Below the pieces are notes generated by a model that saw nothing but the letters and a program-made list of their open reading frames with translations, did no database searches and had not been told where the DNA came from. This document shows, piece by piece, positions 1 to 7,437 of a stretch of 33,759 nucleotides of DNA. This stretch comes from an uncultured Bacteroidia bacterium. GTDB lineage: Bacteria; Bacteroidota; Bacteroidia; Bacteroidales; F082. Location: contig CADAFC010000028.1 of assembly GCA_902787095.1 (NCBI GenBank), forward strand, positions 1-33,759. The letters run 5' to 3'. The position numbers and the translations under genes are program-made. How positions within the stretch are numbered: position 1 is the stretch's first letter; each line of letters opens with the position of its first letter.

Positions 1-1224
1 CAGGACATACCTTATAAGATATATGGCGGCCTCTCGTTCTACGACCGCAAAGAGGTGAAAGACCTCCTCGCCTACTTCCGCGTGACGATAAACCCCACCG
101 ACGAGCAGGCTTTGCTGCGAATCATCAACTATCCGGCGAGAGGCATAGGCGACACAACCAAGCAGAAGCTGCAGGTCATAGCCGACGAGCGCAAATGCAC
201 CGTCTGGGATGTGCTGAAGTCGCTCAACGAGCTGTCGACGGAGTTCAACATGGGCACCGTCAACAAGCTCAGCAACTTCGTCACGATGATTCAGAGCTTC
301 CAGACACAGCTCGGCAAGATGAACGCCTTCGAGCTGGCGAAACACATCACCGAGACTGTCGGCATCATCAAAGTTTTAAAGGAAGACGAGAGTCCCGACG
401 GCATGATGCGTGTGCAGAACATCGAGGAGTTGCTCAACGCCATCCAAGAGTTCAGCGACAAACAGGTCGACGAGGTCACAGGCGAGCAGATAACAGTGAA
501 TTTGGCAAAATTCATGGAAGACGTCGCGCTCCTCACCGACCAGGACGAGACCGAGGACGAGAACGCCGACTACGTCACGCTGATGACCATACACAGCGCG
601 AAAGGCCTTGAGTTCCCATACGTTTACATCGTGGGACTTGAAGAGAACCTCTTCCCAGGGATACAGTCGCTCAGCACCCGCGAAGACCTCGAGGAGGAAC
701 GCCGCCTGTTCTACGTCGCATTGACAAGAGCGGAGACGAAGCTCATCCTGAGTTACGCCGAGAGCCGTTACCGTTGGGGCAACCTCACCCTCAGCGAGCC
801 GTCACGGTTTATTGATGAAATCGACCCCGAGCTCATCGAACGCCCGAAGAGAGCCAACTTCAGAGGAACTACCATCAAAGAAGACAGAAGCTTCAACCCG
901 TTCAGCTCAAACAGAGGCAGCTGGACCTATAGCGGCGATAAGAGATATGAGCAGGCTAGGAGTTCTTCGAGTTCTCAAAGCACTCAGAGTTCTCAGAATG
1001 CACCGAAAGCTTCTTTTCCGAAGGCCTCCCCTTCCGACTTCATCCCCGCCGACGCCGACGAGATACAGGAAGGCATGCGTGTCCTCCACCAGAAATTCGG
1101 CCAGGGGACAGTCGTCAAAGTGGAGGGTATCGGCCCTAATCGCAAGGCTTCCGTCGACTTCGACGAAGGCGGCAACAAGATGCTCATGCTCAAATTTGCC
1201 AGATTAAGCATACTAAAACAATAA
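1..1224 (+). CDS. UvrD/PcrA-family superfamily 1 DNA helicase, C-terminal part (5' end outside window)
   Basis: The reading frame is open from base 1 and ends at TAA 1222-1224, so only the last 407 codons are present. The N-terminal Walker A half lies upstream of the window. What is visible is the second RecA-like half: the GGLSFYDRKEVKD motif at the very start, then VTLMTIHSAKGLEFPYV (helicase motif V region), then EEERRLFYVALTRA (motif VI with the arginine finger). After a Ser/Gln-rich linker comes the small C-terminal Tudor-like domain (HQKFGQGTVVKVEG...), which in PcrA/UvrD contacts RNA polymerase. Family role: ATP-driven 3'-5' unwinding in nucleotide excision repair and in removing RecA or stalled polymerase. 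The missing 5' half prevents a firm choice between PcrA and UvrD names. Confidence 0.93.
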   Translation, partial: QDIPYKIYGGLSFYDRKEVKDLLAYFRVTINPTDEQALLRIINYPARGIGDTTKQKLQVIADERKCTVWDVLKSLNELSTEFNMGTVNKLSNFVTMIQSFQTQLGKMNAFELAKHITETVGIIKVLKEDESPDGMMRVQNIEELLNAIQEFSDKQVDEVTGEQITVNLAKFMEDVALLTDQDETEDENADYVTLMTIHSAKGLEFPYVYIVGLEENLFPGIQSLSTREDLEEERRLFYVALTRAETKLILSYAESRYRWGNLTLSEPSRFIDEIDPELIERPKRANFRGTTIKEDRSFNPFSSNRGSWTYSGDKRYEQARSSSSSQSTQSSQNAPKASFPKASPSDFIPADADEIQEGMRVLHQKFGQGTVVKVEGIGPNRKASVDFDEGGNKMLMLKFARLSILKQ

Positions 1225-1253
1225 GTTAAAAGTTAAAAGATAATAGTTAAAAG
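1224..1253. repeat. Three short AGTTAAAAG direct repeats
   Basis: The spacer between the helicase stop and the DUF4290 start contains AGTTAAAAG at 1224-1232, 1231-1239 and 1245-1253. It is AT-rich with no clear hairpin or TAnnTTTG promoter box. No function can be assigned. Confidence 0.45.
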
Positions 1254-1271
1254 ATTAAAGATATAAAAGTT

Positions 1272-1952
1272 ATGGAATACAACACAGGACGCGAGAAGAT
1301 AGTGATTTCGGAATACGGACGCAACATACAGATGATGATACGTCATCTTTTGGAGATCGAGGACCGCAAGCAACGCACTGAAGCAGCATATTTCATCGTC
1401 AGCGTGATGGCGCAGATGAACCCGCAGGTCAAGGAGTCGAACGACTACATGCACAAGCTGTGGGATCATCTCTACATCATCTCCGACTACCAGCTCGACG
1501 TGGACGGCCCTTACGAGAAGCCAACACCAGAGATGCAAAAGAAGAAACCAGAACACGTTGGTTATCAAAAGAATAGCATCCGATACGGTCATTACGGCCA
1601 GTATATCTCCGATATCGTGAAGAAGGTGAAAGAGATGGAAGACGGCCCGAAGAAACAGGCCATACTCGTCAACATCGCAAACCACATGAAACGCGACTAT
1701 CTCAACTGGAACCGCGACACCGTCAATGATTTGCTTATTCTTGACGACCTGTACAAGATTTCCGGCGAGGAGATTGCGCTCCCGATGGAGACCAAGCTCA
1801 CTCCCACCAACGAGATCCTGAACAAACTGCCGCAGCAGCAACAGCCGCAGCAGAAGAAGAAACAGGGCAACAAGAAAAACAACAATAACAACAAGAATAA
1901 CCAGCCGCAGGCTAAGCAAAACAACCCTAACCGTCCAAACAAGAAAAACTAA
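1272..1952 (+). CDS. DUF4290 family protein
   Basis: The 226-residue product matches DUF4290 (MEYNTGREKIVISEYGRNIQ at the N terminus, DYLNWNRDTVNDLL near residue 140), a family I know only from Bacteroidetes and of unknown function. The folded part ends near residue 175. The last 45 or so residues are a low-complexity tail rich in Gln, Lys and Asn, strongly basic. There is no signal peptide or membrane segment, so it should be cytoplasmic. The stop is 4 bases before the murA start, so the two are almost certainly co-transcribed; the pairing with murA recurs in this phylum (from memory). The basic tail could bind nucleic acid or an acidic partner, but that is inference. Confidence 0.88.
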   Translation: MEYNTGREKIVISEYGRNIQMMIRHLLEIEDRKQRTEAAYFIVSVMAQMNPQVKESNDYMHKLWDHLYIISDYQLDVDGPYEKPTPEMQKKKPEHVGYQKNSIRYGHYGQYISDIVKKVKEMEDGPKKQAILVNIANHMKRDYLNWNRDTVNDLLILDDLYKISGEEIALPMETKLTPTNEILNKLPQQQQPQQKKKQGNKKNNNNNKNNQPQAKQNNPNRPNKKN

Positions 1953-1956
1953 CGCC

Positions 1957-3267
1957 ATGGCATCATTCAAAGTCACAGGAGGCAGCAAACTCAGCGGCAC
2001 CATCATACCGCAAGGCGCGAAAAACGAGGCCATGCAGGTGTTATGCGCCGCGTTGCTCACCGACGAGCCGGTGACCATCACCAACCTGCCCAACATCCTC
2101 GACATCAACAACCTCATCGACCTCATGCGTGGCATGGGCGTCGACGTCGACCGCAAGAGCCCAAGCGAGGTGACCTTACAGGCAAAGAATATCAACCATG
2201 AATATTTCGACACCAAGGACTTCCACGAGCGCGCCACTAAGCTGCGTGGCTCGGTGATGATCCTCGGCCCGCTCCTCGCCCGCTTCGGCATGGGTTACAT
2301 GCCACGTCCGGGAGGCGACAAGATCGGCCGCCGTCGTCTCGACACACACCTCATCGGCTTGATGAACCTCGGAGCGACAATGGAGACCGTCGGGATGGAA
2401 CACGTATATCGTTTGGTAGCACCGAACGACGGACTCAAAGGCACCTATATGCTGCTTGACGAGGCATCAGTGACAGGTACAGCCAACATAGTGATGGCGG
2501 CAGTGATGGCAAAGGGCGAGACAACCATCTTCAACGCCGCCTGTGAGCCTTATCTCGTGCAACTCTGCCGAATGCTCACCGCCATGGGCGCAAAAATCGA
2601 AGGCATAGGCTCTAACCTCTTGAAAATCAAAGGAGTGGAGAAGCTACACGGCACCACACACCGACTGCTCGCCGACATGATCGAGGTGGGCTCATTCATC
2701 GGTCTGGCTGCCATGACAGGCTCCGACATCACCATAAAAGACGCCGGAATCAAGGATTTGGGCATCATCCCAAGCACATTCCAGAAACTCGGCATCAAGA
2801 TGGAGTTCATCGGCGACGACATACATATCCCGGCACAGGAGCATTATCAGGTGGAGACCTTCCTCGACGGCAGCATCCTCACCATAGCCGACGCGCCATG
2901 GCCAGGATTCACACCCGACCTCATCAGTATCGTGCTGGTGGTCGCCACACAAGCCAAAGGCACCGTGCTCATCCACCAGAAGATGTTCGAGAGCCGTCTG
3001 TTCTTCGTCGACAAACTCATCGACATGGGCGCACAGATAATACTTTGCGACCCGCACCGCGCCAACGTCATCGGACTCGACCGCAGCCACCAACTCAAGG
3101 CAGTGAGGATGGCATCACCCGATATCCGTGCCGGCGTGGCACTGCTCATCGCAGCTCTGTCGGCAGAAGGCACCTCTATCATCGACAACATCGACCAGAT
3201 CGACCGCGGCTATCAGGATATCGACACTCGCCTTAACAACCTCGGCGCAAAAATAGAACGACTGTAA
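1957..3267 (+). CDS. murA: UDP-N-acetylglucosamine 1-carboxyvinyltransferase (MurA)
   Basis: This 436-residue protein has the MurA/EPSP-synthase inside-out barrel signature: GGSKLSGTIIPQGAKNEAM at the N terminus (Lys22 and Asn23 are the usual UDP-GlcNAc contacts), LRGSVMILGPLLARFG at about 96-111, and RPGGDKIGRRRLDTH at 117-131. It adds enolpyruvate from PEP to UDP-GlcNAc, the first committed step of peptidoglycan synthesis in the cytoplasm. The residue aligned with the catalytic Cys115 of E. coli MurA is Asp121 here (codon 2317-2319). Asp is the known natural alternative that keeps activity but removes the thiol alkylated by fosfomycin. It is probably cotranscribed with DUF4290 upstream. A long inverted repeat follows the stop. 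Confidence 0.97.
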   Translation: MASFKVTGGSKLSGTIIPQGAKNEAMQVLCAALLTDEPVTITNLPNILDINNLIDLMRGMGVDVDRKSPSEVTLQAKNINHEYFDTKDFHERATKLRGSVMILGPLLARFGMGYMPRPGGDKIGRRRLDTHLIGLMNLGATMETVGMEHVYRLVAPNDGLKGTYMLLDEASVTGTANIVMAAVMAKGETTIFNAACEPYLVQLCRMLTAMGAKIEGIGSNLLKIKGVEKLHGTTHRLLADMIEVGSFIGLAAMTGSDITIKDAGIKDLGIIPSTFQKLGIKMEFIGDDIHIPAQEHYQVETFLDGSILTIADAPWPGFTPDLISIVLVVATQAKGTVLIHQKMFESRLFFVDKLIDMGAQIILCDPHRANVIGLDRSHQLKAVRMASPDIRAGVALLIAALSAEGTSIIDNIDQIDRGYQDIDTRLNNLGAKIERL

Positions 3268-3286
3268 CAACAGTTTTTTAAAAATT

Positions 3287-3325
3287 TTCATGCCAAAATG
3301 ATGTTTTTGTTCATTTTGGCATGAA
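3287..3325. promoter_or_regulatory. 15-bp perfect inverted repeat between murA and grpE
   Basis: Left arm TTCATGCCAAAATGA (3287-3301) and right arm TCATTTTGGCATGAA (3311-3325) are exactly complementary around a 9-base loop. The element sits 20 bases after the murA stop and 53 bases before the preferred grpE ATG. Only TTTTG follows the right arm, so as a murA terminator it is modest. The position in front of a heat-shock gene and the 9-base spacer recall CIRCE in layout, but the arm sequence does not match the CIRCE consensus. Terminator and operator both remain possible. Confidence 0.7.
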
Positions 3326-3378
3326 TTTTGATTATACCTTAGTTAATATTATTGAGCAAAGTAAAAACAAAATATATC

Positions 3379-3933
3379 ATGGGAGACAACAAAAAGAATA
3401 AAAAATTTCATCAAAACATTGATAACCAATCAATTAAAGATGAAGAAAAGCAGAATGAGAACGCTGTCAAAGAGGATGTCAAGGAGGTGAAAAAAGAAAA
3501 TTTCGAAGAGAAATTCAACGAATTGAATGACAAATACCTCCGTTTGTACTCCGAATATGACAACTATCGCAAAAGAACTGCCAACGAAAAAATCGATTTG
3601 ATAAAGACGGCTGCCGAAGGCACTATTTTGGCGATGCTGCCAGTCCTCGACGACTTCGAACGCGCCCTTACAACCATGGAGAAATCGGAAGACAAAGCTC
3701 ATTACGAAGGCATAATGTTGATTTACAACAAGTTAAAACACACATTAGAGCAAAAAGGTCTGGAAGAAATCAAAGCCGTGGGCGAGCCTTTCAACACCGA
3801 CGAGCACGAGGCGCTGACACAGATCCCCGCCCCTGACGAGAGCCAGAAAGACAAGGTCATCGACGTGGTGCAAAAAGGTTATAAATTGAATGGCAAAGTC
3901 ATCAGATACGCCAGAGTTGTTGTAGGATGCTGA
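3379..3933 (+). CDS. grpE: GrpE, nucleotide exchange factor for DnaK
   Basis: The product has the GrpE layout: a charged, disordered N terminus, a long coiled coil (NELNDKYLRLYSEYDNYRKRT), and the C-terminal beta-wing domain with LPVLDDFERAL, GEPFNTDEHEAL and GYKLNGKVIRYARVVV. It forms a dimer that releases ADP from DnaK. I chose ATG 3379 (184 residues, MGDNKKNKKF...); an in-frame TTG at 3352 would add nine residues but has no better upstream signal. It lies 55 bases before dnaJ on the same strand, so the two probably form a heat-shock operon; dnaK is not in the window. Confidence 0.96.
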   Translation: MGDNKKNKKFHQNIDNQSIKDEEKQNENAVKEDVKEVKKENFEEKFNELNDKYLRLYSEYDNYRKRTANEKIDLIKTAAEGTILAMLPVLDDFERALTTMEKSEDKAHYEGIMLIYNKLKHTLEQKGLEEIKAVGEPFNTDEHEALTQIPAPDESQKDKVIDVVQKGYKLNGKVIRYARVVVGC

Positions 3934-3956
3934 AACAATAATTAATGAACTGTAAA

Positions 3957-3976
3957 AGATGCGATTCATCGCATCT
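3957..3976. repeat. Short palindromic repeat in the grpE-dnaJ spacer
   Basis: AGATGCGA (3957-3964), loop TTCA, TCGCATCT (3969-3976), followed by CAATTTT. The core GATGCGATTCATCGCATC differs by one base from a palindrome inside the methyltransferase gene at 26522-26547 (read on the other strand). It could act as a weak hairpin between grpE and dnaJ, lowering dnaJ readthrough. Confidence 0.65.
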
Positions 3977-3988
3977 CAATTTTATAAT

Positions 3989-5131
3989 ATGGCAGAAAAA
4001 CGTGATTATTACGAGGTGCTGGAGGTAGCTAAGAACGCCACAGCCGATGAGATAAAGAAAGCATACAGGAAAAAGGCTCTTCAGTACCATCCTGACAGAA
4101 ACCCGGGTGACAAAGAGGCGGAAGAGAAATTCAAGGAAGCCGCTGAGGCTTACGGCGTGCTCAGCGACCCTGACAAAAGGGCGCGCTATGACCGATACGG
4201 TCATGCCGGCGTGAGCGGACAAGACTTCAGCGGAGCCTCTATGAACGACATCTTCAGCCAGTTCGGCGACATCTTCAGCGACCTGTTTGGTGGCGGCTTC
4301 AACTTCGGAGGCGGCTTCAGTGGCGGCTTCGGCGGCGGTCCGCAGAGACCGGTCTACCGTGGCTCGAACCTCAGACTGCGTGTCAAATTGTCACTTGATG
4401 AGATAGCCACCGGCGTGAAGAAAAAGGTGAAAGTCAACAAATACGTGACATGCCAGAAATGCAACGGCAGCGGCTCCGAAGACGGACAGATGGAGACCTG
4501 TAAGGCATGCGGCGGCAAGGGCCAGCGTGTGATGCGCTCGGGATTCTTCACACAGGTGAGCACATGTGGCGTCTGCGGCGGCGAAGGCCAGGTCATCAAG
4601 AAGAAATGCACCGCATGTAACGGCGACGGCATCGTCAAAGGCGAAGAGGTCATCGAACTCGACATCCCGGCAGGCGTGGCAGAAGGCATGCAGCTGTCGG
4701 TGCGCGGCAAAGGCAACGCAGGAGCACGTAATGGTATCGCCGGAGATTTATTGATTTTGATTGAGGAGGAAAAGCATAAGGACTTCGAGCGTGACGGCAG
4801 CAACCTCATATATAACCTGTTCATCTCCATGCCACAGGCAGCACTCGGATGCAACGTCGACGTGCCTTGCATAGGCGGCACCGCAAGCGTCAAAATCCCA
4901 GCAGGCACACAGAGCGGCGACATCATCCGCATAAAAGGCAAAGGCCTGCCCGAAATCAACACACGACGTATAGGCGAACTCGTCGTCAACGTCAACGTGT
5001 GGACACCGAAGAAACTGTCGAAAGACGAAGAGAAGATGATGCAACAGCTGCTCGAAAGCGAGAACTTCAAGCCGAAACCGGGCGCCAACGACAAAAGCGC
5101 ATTCGACAAGATAAGAGACTTCTTCAGCTAA
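3989..5131 (+). CDS. dnaJ: DnaJ (Hsp40), DnaK co-chaperone
   Basis: The 380-residue protein has all type I DnaJ parts in order: a J domain ([14 protein letters not shown]..., HPD motif in [11 protein letters not shown]), a Gly/Phe-rich linker ([17 protein letters not shown]), four zinc-binding CxxCxGxG repeats ([32 protein letters not shown]), and the C-terminal substrate-binding domains. It delivers unfolded clients to DnaK and stimulates its ATPase. An ATG at 3959 is in frame but would start within the palindrome and add ten residues with no homology ([10 protein letters not shown]), so I prefer 3989 ([10 protein letters not shown]). It is grouped with grpE upstream and the ABC exporter genes downstream. 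Confidence 0.97.
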   Translation: MAEKRDYYEVLEVAKNATADEIKKAYRKKALQYHPDRNPGDKEAEEKFKEAAEAYGVLSDPDKRARYDRYGHAGVSGQDFSGASMNDIFSQFGDIFSDLFGGGFNFGGGFSGGFGGGPQRPVYRGSNLRLRVKLSLDEIATGVKKKVKVNKYVTCQKCNGSGSEDGQMETCKACGGKGQRVMRSGFFTQVSTCGVCGGEGQVIKKKCTACNGDGIVKGEEVIELDIPAGVAEGMQLSVRGKGNAGARNGIAGDLLILIEEEKHKDFERDGSNLIYNLFISMPQAALGCNVDVPCIGGTASVKIPAGTQSGDIIRIKGKGLPEINTRRIGELVVNVNVWTPKKLSKDEEKMMQQLLESENFKPKPGANDKSAFDKIRDFFS

Positions 5132-5152
5132 CCATTTATCACTTAACCATAT

Positions 5153-6010
5153 ATGAACTTCCTTGAAATCAAAGACGTCAACAAGACGTACGAGACCAAA
5201 CAGGTGCTGCACGACATCTCCATCAGCGTGCCAAAACAAAGCATCTACGGTCTGCTCGGCCCTAACGGAGCCGGAAAGACAACTCTCATCCGAATACTCA
5301 ACCAAATCACCATGCCCGACAGCGGACAGATATTCCTCGACGGCAAGCCGTTGAGTAAGGACGATATAGCTAATATCGGATACCTTCCCGAGGAACGCGG
5401 ACTATACAAAAAAATGAAAGTCAGCGAACAGGCCATCTACCTCGCACAGCTCAAAGGCATGGACAAACAAGAAGCCGACAAACGACTACGTCACTGGTTC
5501 ATCAAATTCGGCATACAAAACTGGTGGAACAAGAAAGTTGAAGAACTCAGCAAAGGCATGCAGCAGAAGATACAGTTCATCGTTACTGTCATCCATGAGC
5601 CTAAGCTGCTTATCTTCGACGAGCCATTCTCAGGATTCGACCCCATCAACGTCAATCTTTTGAAAAACGAGATCCTTGAGCTACGCGAAAAAGGCGCAAC
5701 TATCTTATTTTCAACGCATAACATGGCATCGGTGGAGGAACTCTGCGACAACATCATGCTCATCAACCAGGGCAAAAAGATTCTTGAAGGCAGCGTGAGC
5801 GACATCAAACAGCAGTACAAACAGCACAAATACGATGTGGTGTACAAGCCTTTCGACTGCAGCGAAGTGACCCGCCTCACCGTCAATGCGACAAATCCTA
5901 ACGAGCTGGTCCGCGACATCATCAACAAAGGTGAAATCGTATCGTTAAACGAAATTTTACCTTCGATGAACGACATCTTCATCAACCTTGTCTCATCGTC
6001 AAACAATTAA
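5153..6010 (+). CDS. ABC-2 type exporter, ATP-binding subunit (NatA-like)
   Basis: A 285-residue ATPase of the ABC superfamily. Walker A is GPNGAGKT (36-43), the signature is LSKGM, Walker B is LLIFDEPFSGFDP, and the switch His is in STHNMASVEELC. The sequence around these motifs resembles DrrA/NatA subunits of ABC-2 exporters. The C-terminal 60 or so residues form the extra domain common in this group. It lies 21 bases after dnaJ and 13 bases before the preferred permease start, so the pair should form one transporter. The substrate cannot be read from the sequence; sodium or drug efflux are guesses by family. The order grpE-dnaJ-ABC pair is one I recall in other Bacteroidales. Confidence 0.93.
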   Translation: MNFLEIKDVNKTYETKQVLHDISISVPKQSIYGLLGPNGAGKTTLIRILNQITMPDSGQIFLDGKPLSKDDIANIGYLPEERGLYKKMKVSEQAIYLAQLKGMDKQEADKRLRHWFIKFGIQNWWNKKVEELSKGMQQKIQFIVTVIHEPKLLIFDEPFSGFDPINVNLLKNEILELREKGATILFSTHNMASVEELCDNIMLINQGKKILEGSVSDIKQQYKQHKYDVVYKPFDCSEVTRLTVNATNPNELVRDIINKGEIVSLNEILPSMNDIFINLVSSSNN

Positions 6011-6023
6011 AAATCAAAATATT

Positions 6024-7337
6024 ATGAAAATAGGCATCATTATAAAAAGAGAATATCTCACCCGTGTGAAGAAGCGTTCATTCATCATTTGGACCTTCCT
6101 TGCGCCTTTGTTTTTCGCAGCATTGATGTTTCTTCCTGCAATTCTGATGTTGAATTCCGAAAAATTTGACGAGAAGAAGACCATAGCGGTGTGTGACGAG
6201 TCGACATTGTTCCTCGGGAAATTCGACAACACCGATGTAAACACCTTTGTTTATATAGAAAGCGACATCAACGACGCCAAGAACATGGTTCGCGAAGGCG
6301 TATACGACGGCGTGCTCTACATCCCGCGCACGGAGCTCAACCTGCCGGTAAACGCCGAGATTTACAGCATGAAACAAATCCCAATGACGCTGTCGGAGTA
6401 TATCAACTCGACCATGCAGAAGACGATAGAACATCAGAAGCTGCTGGCATCGGGCATCGACCCCGACATAGTGAAGGCCGCACACACCACCATCAACGTG
6501 CAGTCCATCAGGATGAGCGAAAACGAGAATGTGGAGAAGAAGACCTACAGCGAGTTTGAGTTCATGCTCGGCATCTTCCTCGCCATGGTTATCTATTTCG
6601 TGATTTTCATCTTTGGCGGGCAGGTCATGCGCGGCGTTATCGAGGAAAAGACCAACCGTATCATCGAGGTGATTGTCAGCTCTGTCAAGCCTTTCGAGCT
6701 GATGATGGGCAAGATCATAGGCATCGCCTTCGTCGGCTTGACACAGTTCCTGCTGTGGGGCGTGCTCACGTTAGGTATCTATGGCATCGTCTCCACCTTC
6801 CTGCCTGTTCAAGACGTGTTCTCGAGCGGCTCGGTGATGAGCGAGCAAATCATGGAATCAGCAGCCGACACCGACAGTCAGGAGATGCTGACACAGGTGT
6901 TTGATGTCATTCATTCCATCAATTTCAAGGCCATTTTGTGGTGTTTCCTCTTCTATTTCATCGGAGGATATTTTCTGTATTCGGCCATGTTTGCGGCTAT
7001 AGGCGCGGCTGTCGACAGTGAGACCGACACCCAGCAGTTTGCGACGCCAATATCCATGCTGCTAATCATCCCGATGGTGTGCTCCACTGTCATCGCCAAC
7101 GCCCCTGACAGCGCATTAAGTCTTTGGTTGTCAATGATTCCGTTCACCTCACCCGTCGCCATGATGTTACGTATCCCGTTCGGTGTGCCAATTTGGCAGG
7201 TCGTGGTGTCGGTGGCATTATTGTTCGCCACGTTTGTCGTCTTCACATGGCTGGCGGGCAAGGTATACCGCACCGGCATTTTGATGTACGGCAAAAAAGT
7301 GTCATGGAAAGAAATCTTCAAGTGGATAAAATATTAA
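6024..7337 (+). CDS. ABC-2 type exporter, permease subunit (NatB-like)
   Basis: A 437-residue membrane protein. A first transmembrane helix near residues 18-40 (FIIWTFLAPLFFAALMFLP) is followed by an extracytoplasmic domain of about 130 residues, then five or so further helices from about residue 180 (MLGIFLAMVIYFVIFIFGG, IIGIAFVGLTQFLLWGVL, AILWCFLFYFIGGYFLYSAM, and others). The VMRGVIEEKTNRIIEVIVSSVKPFELMMGKIIG stretch between them is typical of ABC-2 permeases. I chose ATG 6024 (MKIGIIIKREYLTRV); an upstream TTG at 5988 would lie inside the ATPase gene. Partner of the preceding ATPase; substrate unknown. Confidence 0.9.
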   Translation: MKIGIIIKREYLTRVKKRSFIIWTFLAPLFFAALMFLPAILMLNSEKFDEKKTIAVCDESTLFLGKFDNTDVNTFVYIESDINDAKNMVREGVYDGVLYIPRTELNLPVNAEIYSMKQIPMTLSEYINSTMQKTIEHQKLLASGIDPDIVKAAHTTINVQSIRMSENENVEKKTYSEFEFMLGIFLAMVIYFVIFIFGGQVMRGVIEEKTNRIIEVIVSSVKPFELMMGKIIGIAFVGLTQFLLWGVLTLGIYGIVSTFLPVQDVFSSGSVMSEQIMESAADTDSQEMLTQVFDVIHSINFKAILWCFLFYFIGGYFLYSAMFAAIGAAVDSETDTQQFATPISMLLIIPMVCSTVIANAPDSALSLWLSMIPFTSPVAMMLRIPFGVPIWQVVVSVALLFATFVVFTWLAGKVYRTGILMYGKKVSWKEIFKWIKY

Positions 7338-7345
7338 AAAAATAT

Positions 7346-7376
7346 TTTGTTCGCATTGAAAAATGTTGTATTTTTG
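7346..7376 (+). promoter_or_regulatory. Bacteroidetes-type promoter for secDF
   Basis: TTTG at 7346-7349, a 19-base spacer, then TATTTTTG at 7369-7376. This matches the described Bacteroidetes housekeeping promoter (TTTG, N19-21, TAnnTTTG) in both boxes and spacing. The expected start site is about 55 bases before the secDF ATG. Confidence 0.8.
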
Positions 7377-7437
7377 CACGCTAAAAATTTCGGTATTGAA
7401 AATTTAAAAATAGTTTAATTATAAAATTTGATTTACA

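Noticed and set aside
1233..2291. 352-residue open frame antisense to DUF4290 and murA
   Set aside because: It lies opposite two well-supported genes, has a Leu/Val-rich composition typical of antisense reading and shows no domain.
3287..3325. CIRCE element for HrcA before grpE
   Set aside because: The 9-base spacer fits but the arms do not match TTAGCACTC/GAGTGCTAA.
3959..3988. Upstream dnaJ start at 3959
   Set aside because: The ten extra residues are encoded mainly by a palindromic repeat and have no counterpart in DnaJ proteins; 3989 gives the usual N terminus.
4354..5109. 251-residue open frame antisense to dnaJ
   Set aside because: It is a mirror of the dnaJ codon pattern; the dnaJ zinc-finger repeats show that the + strand is coding.
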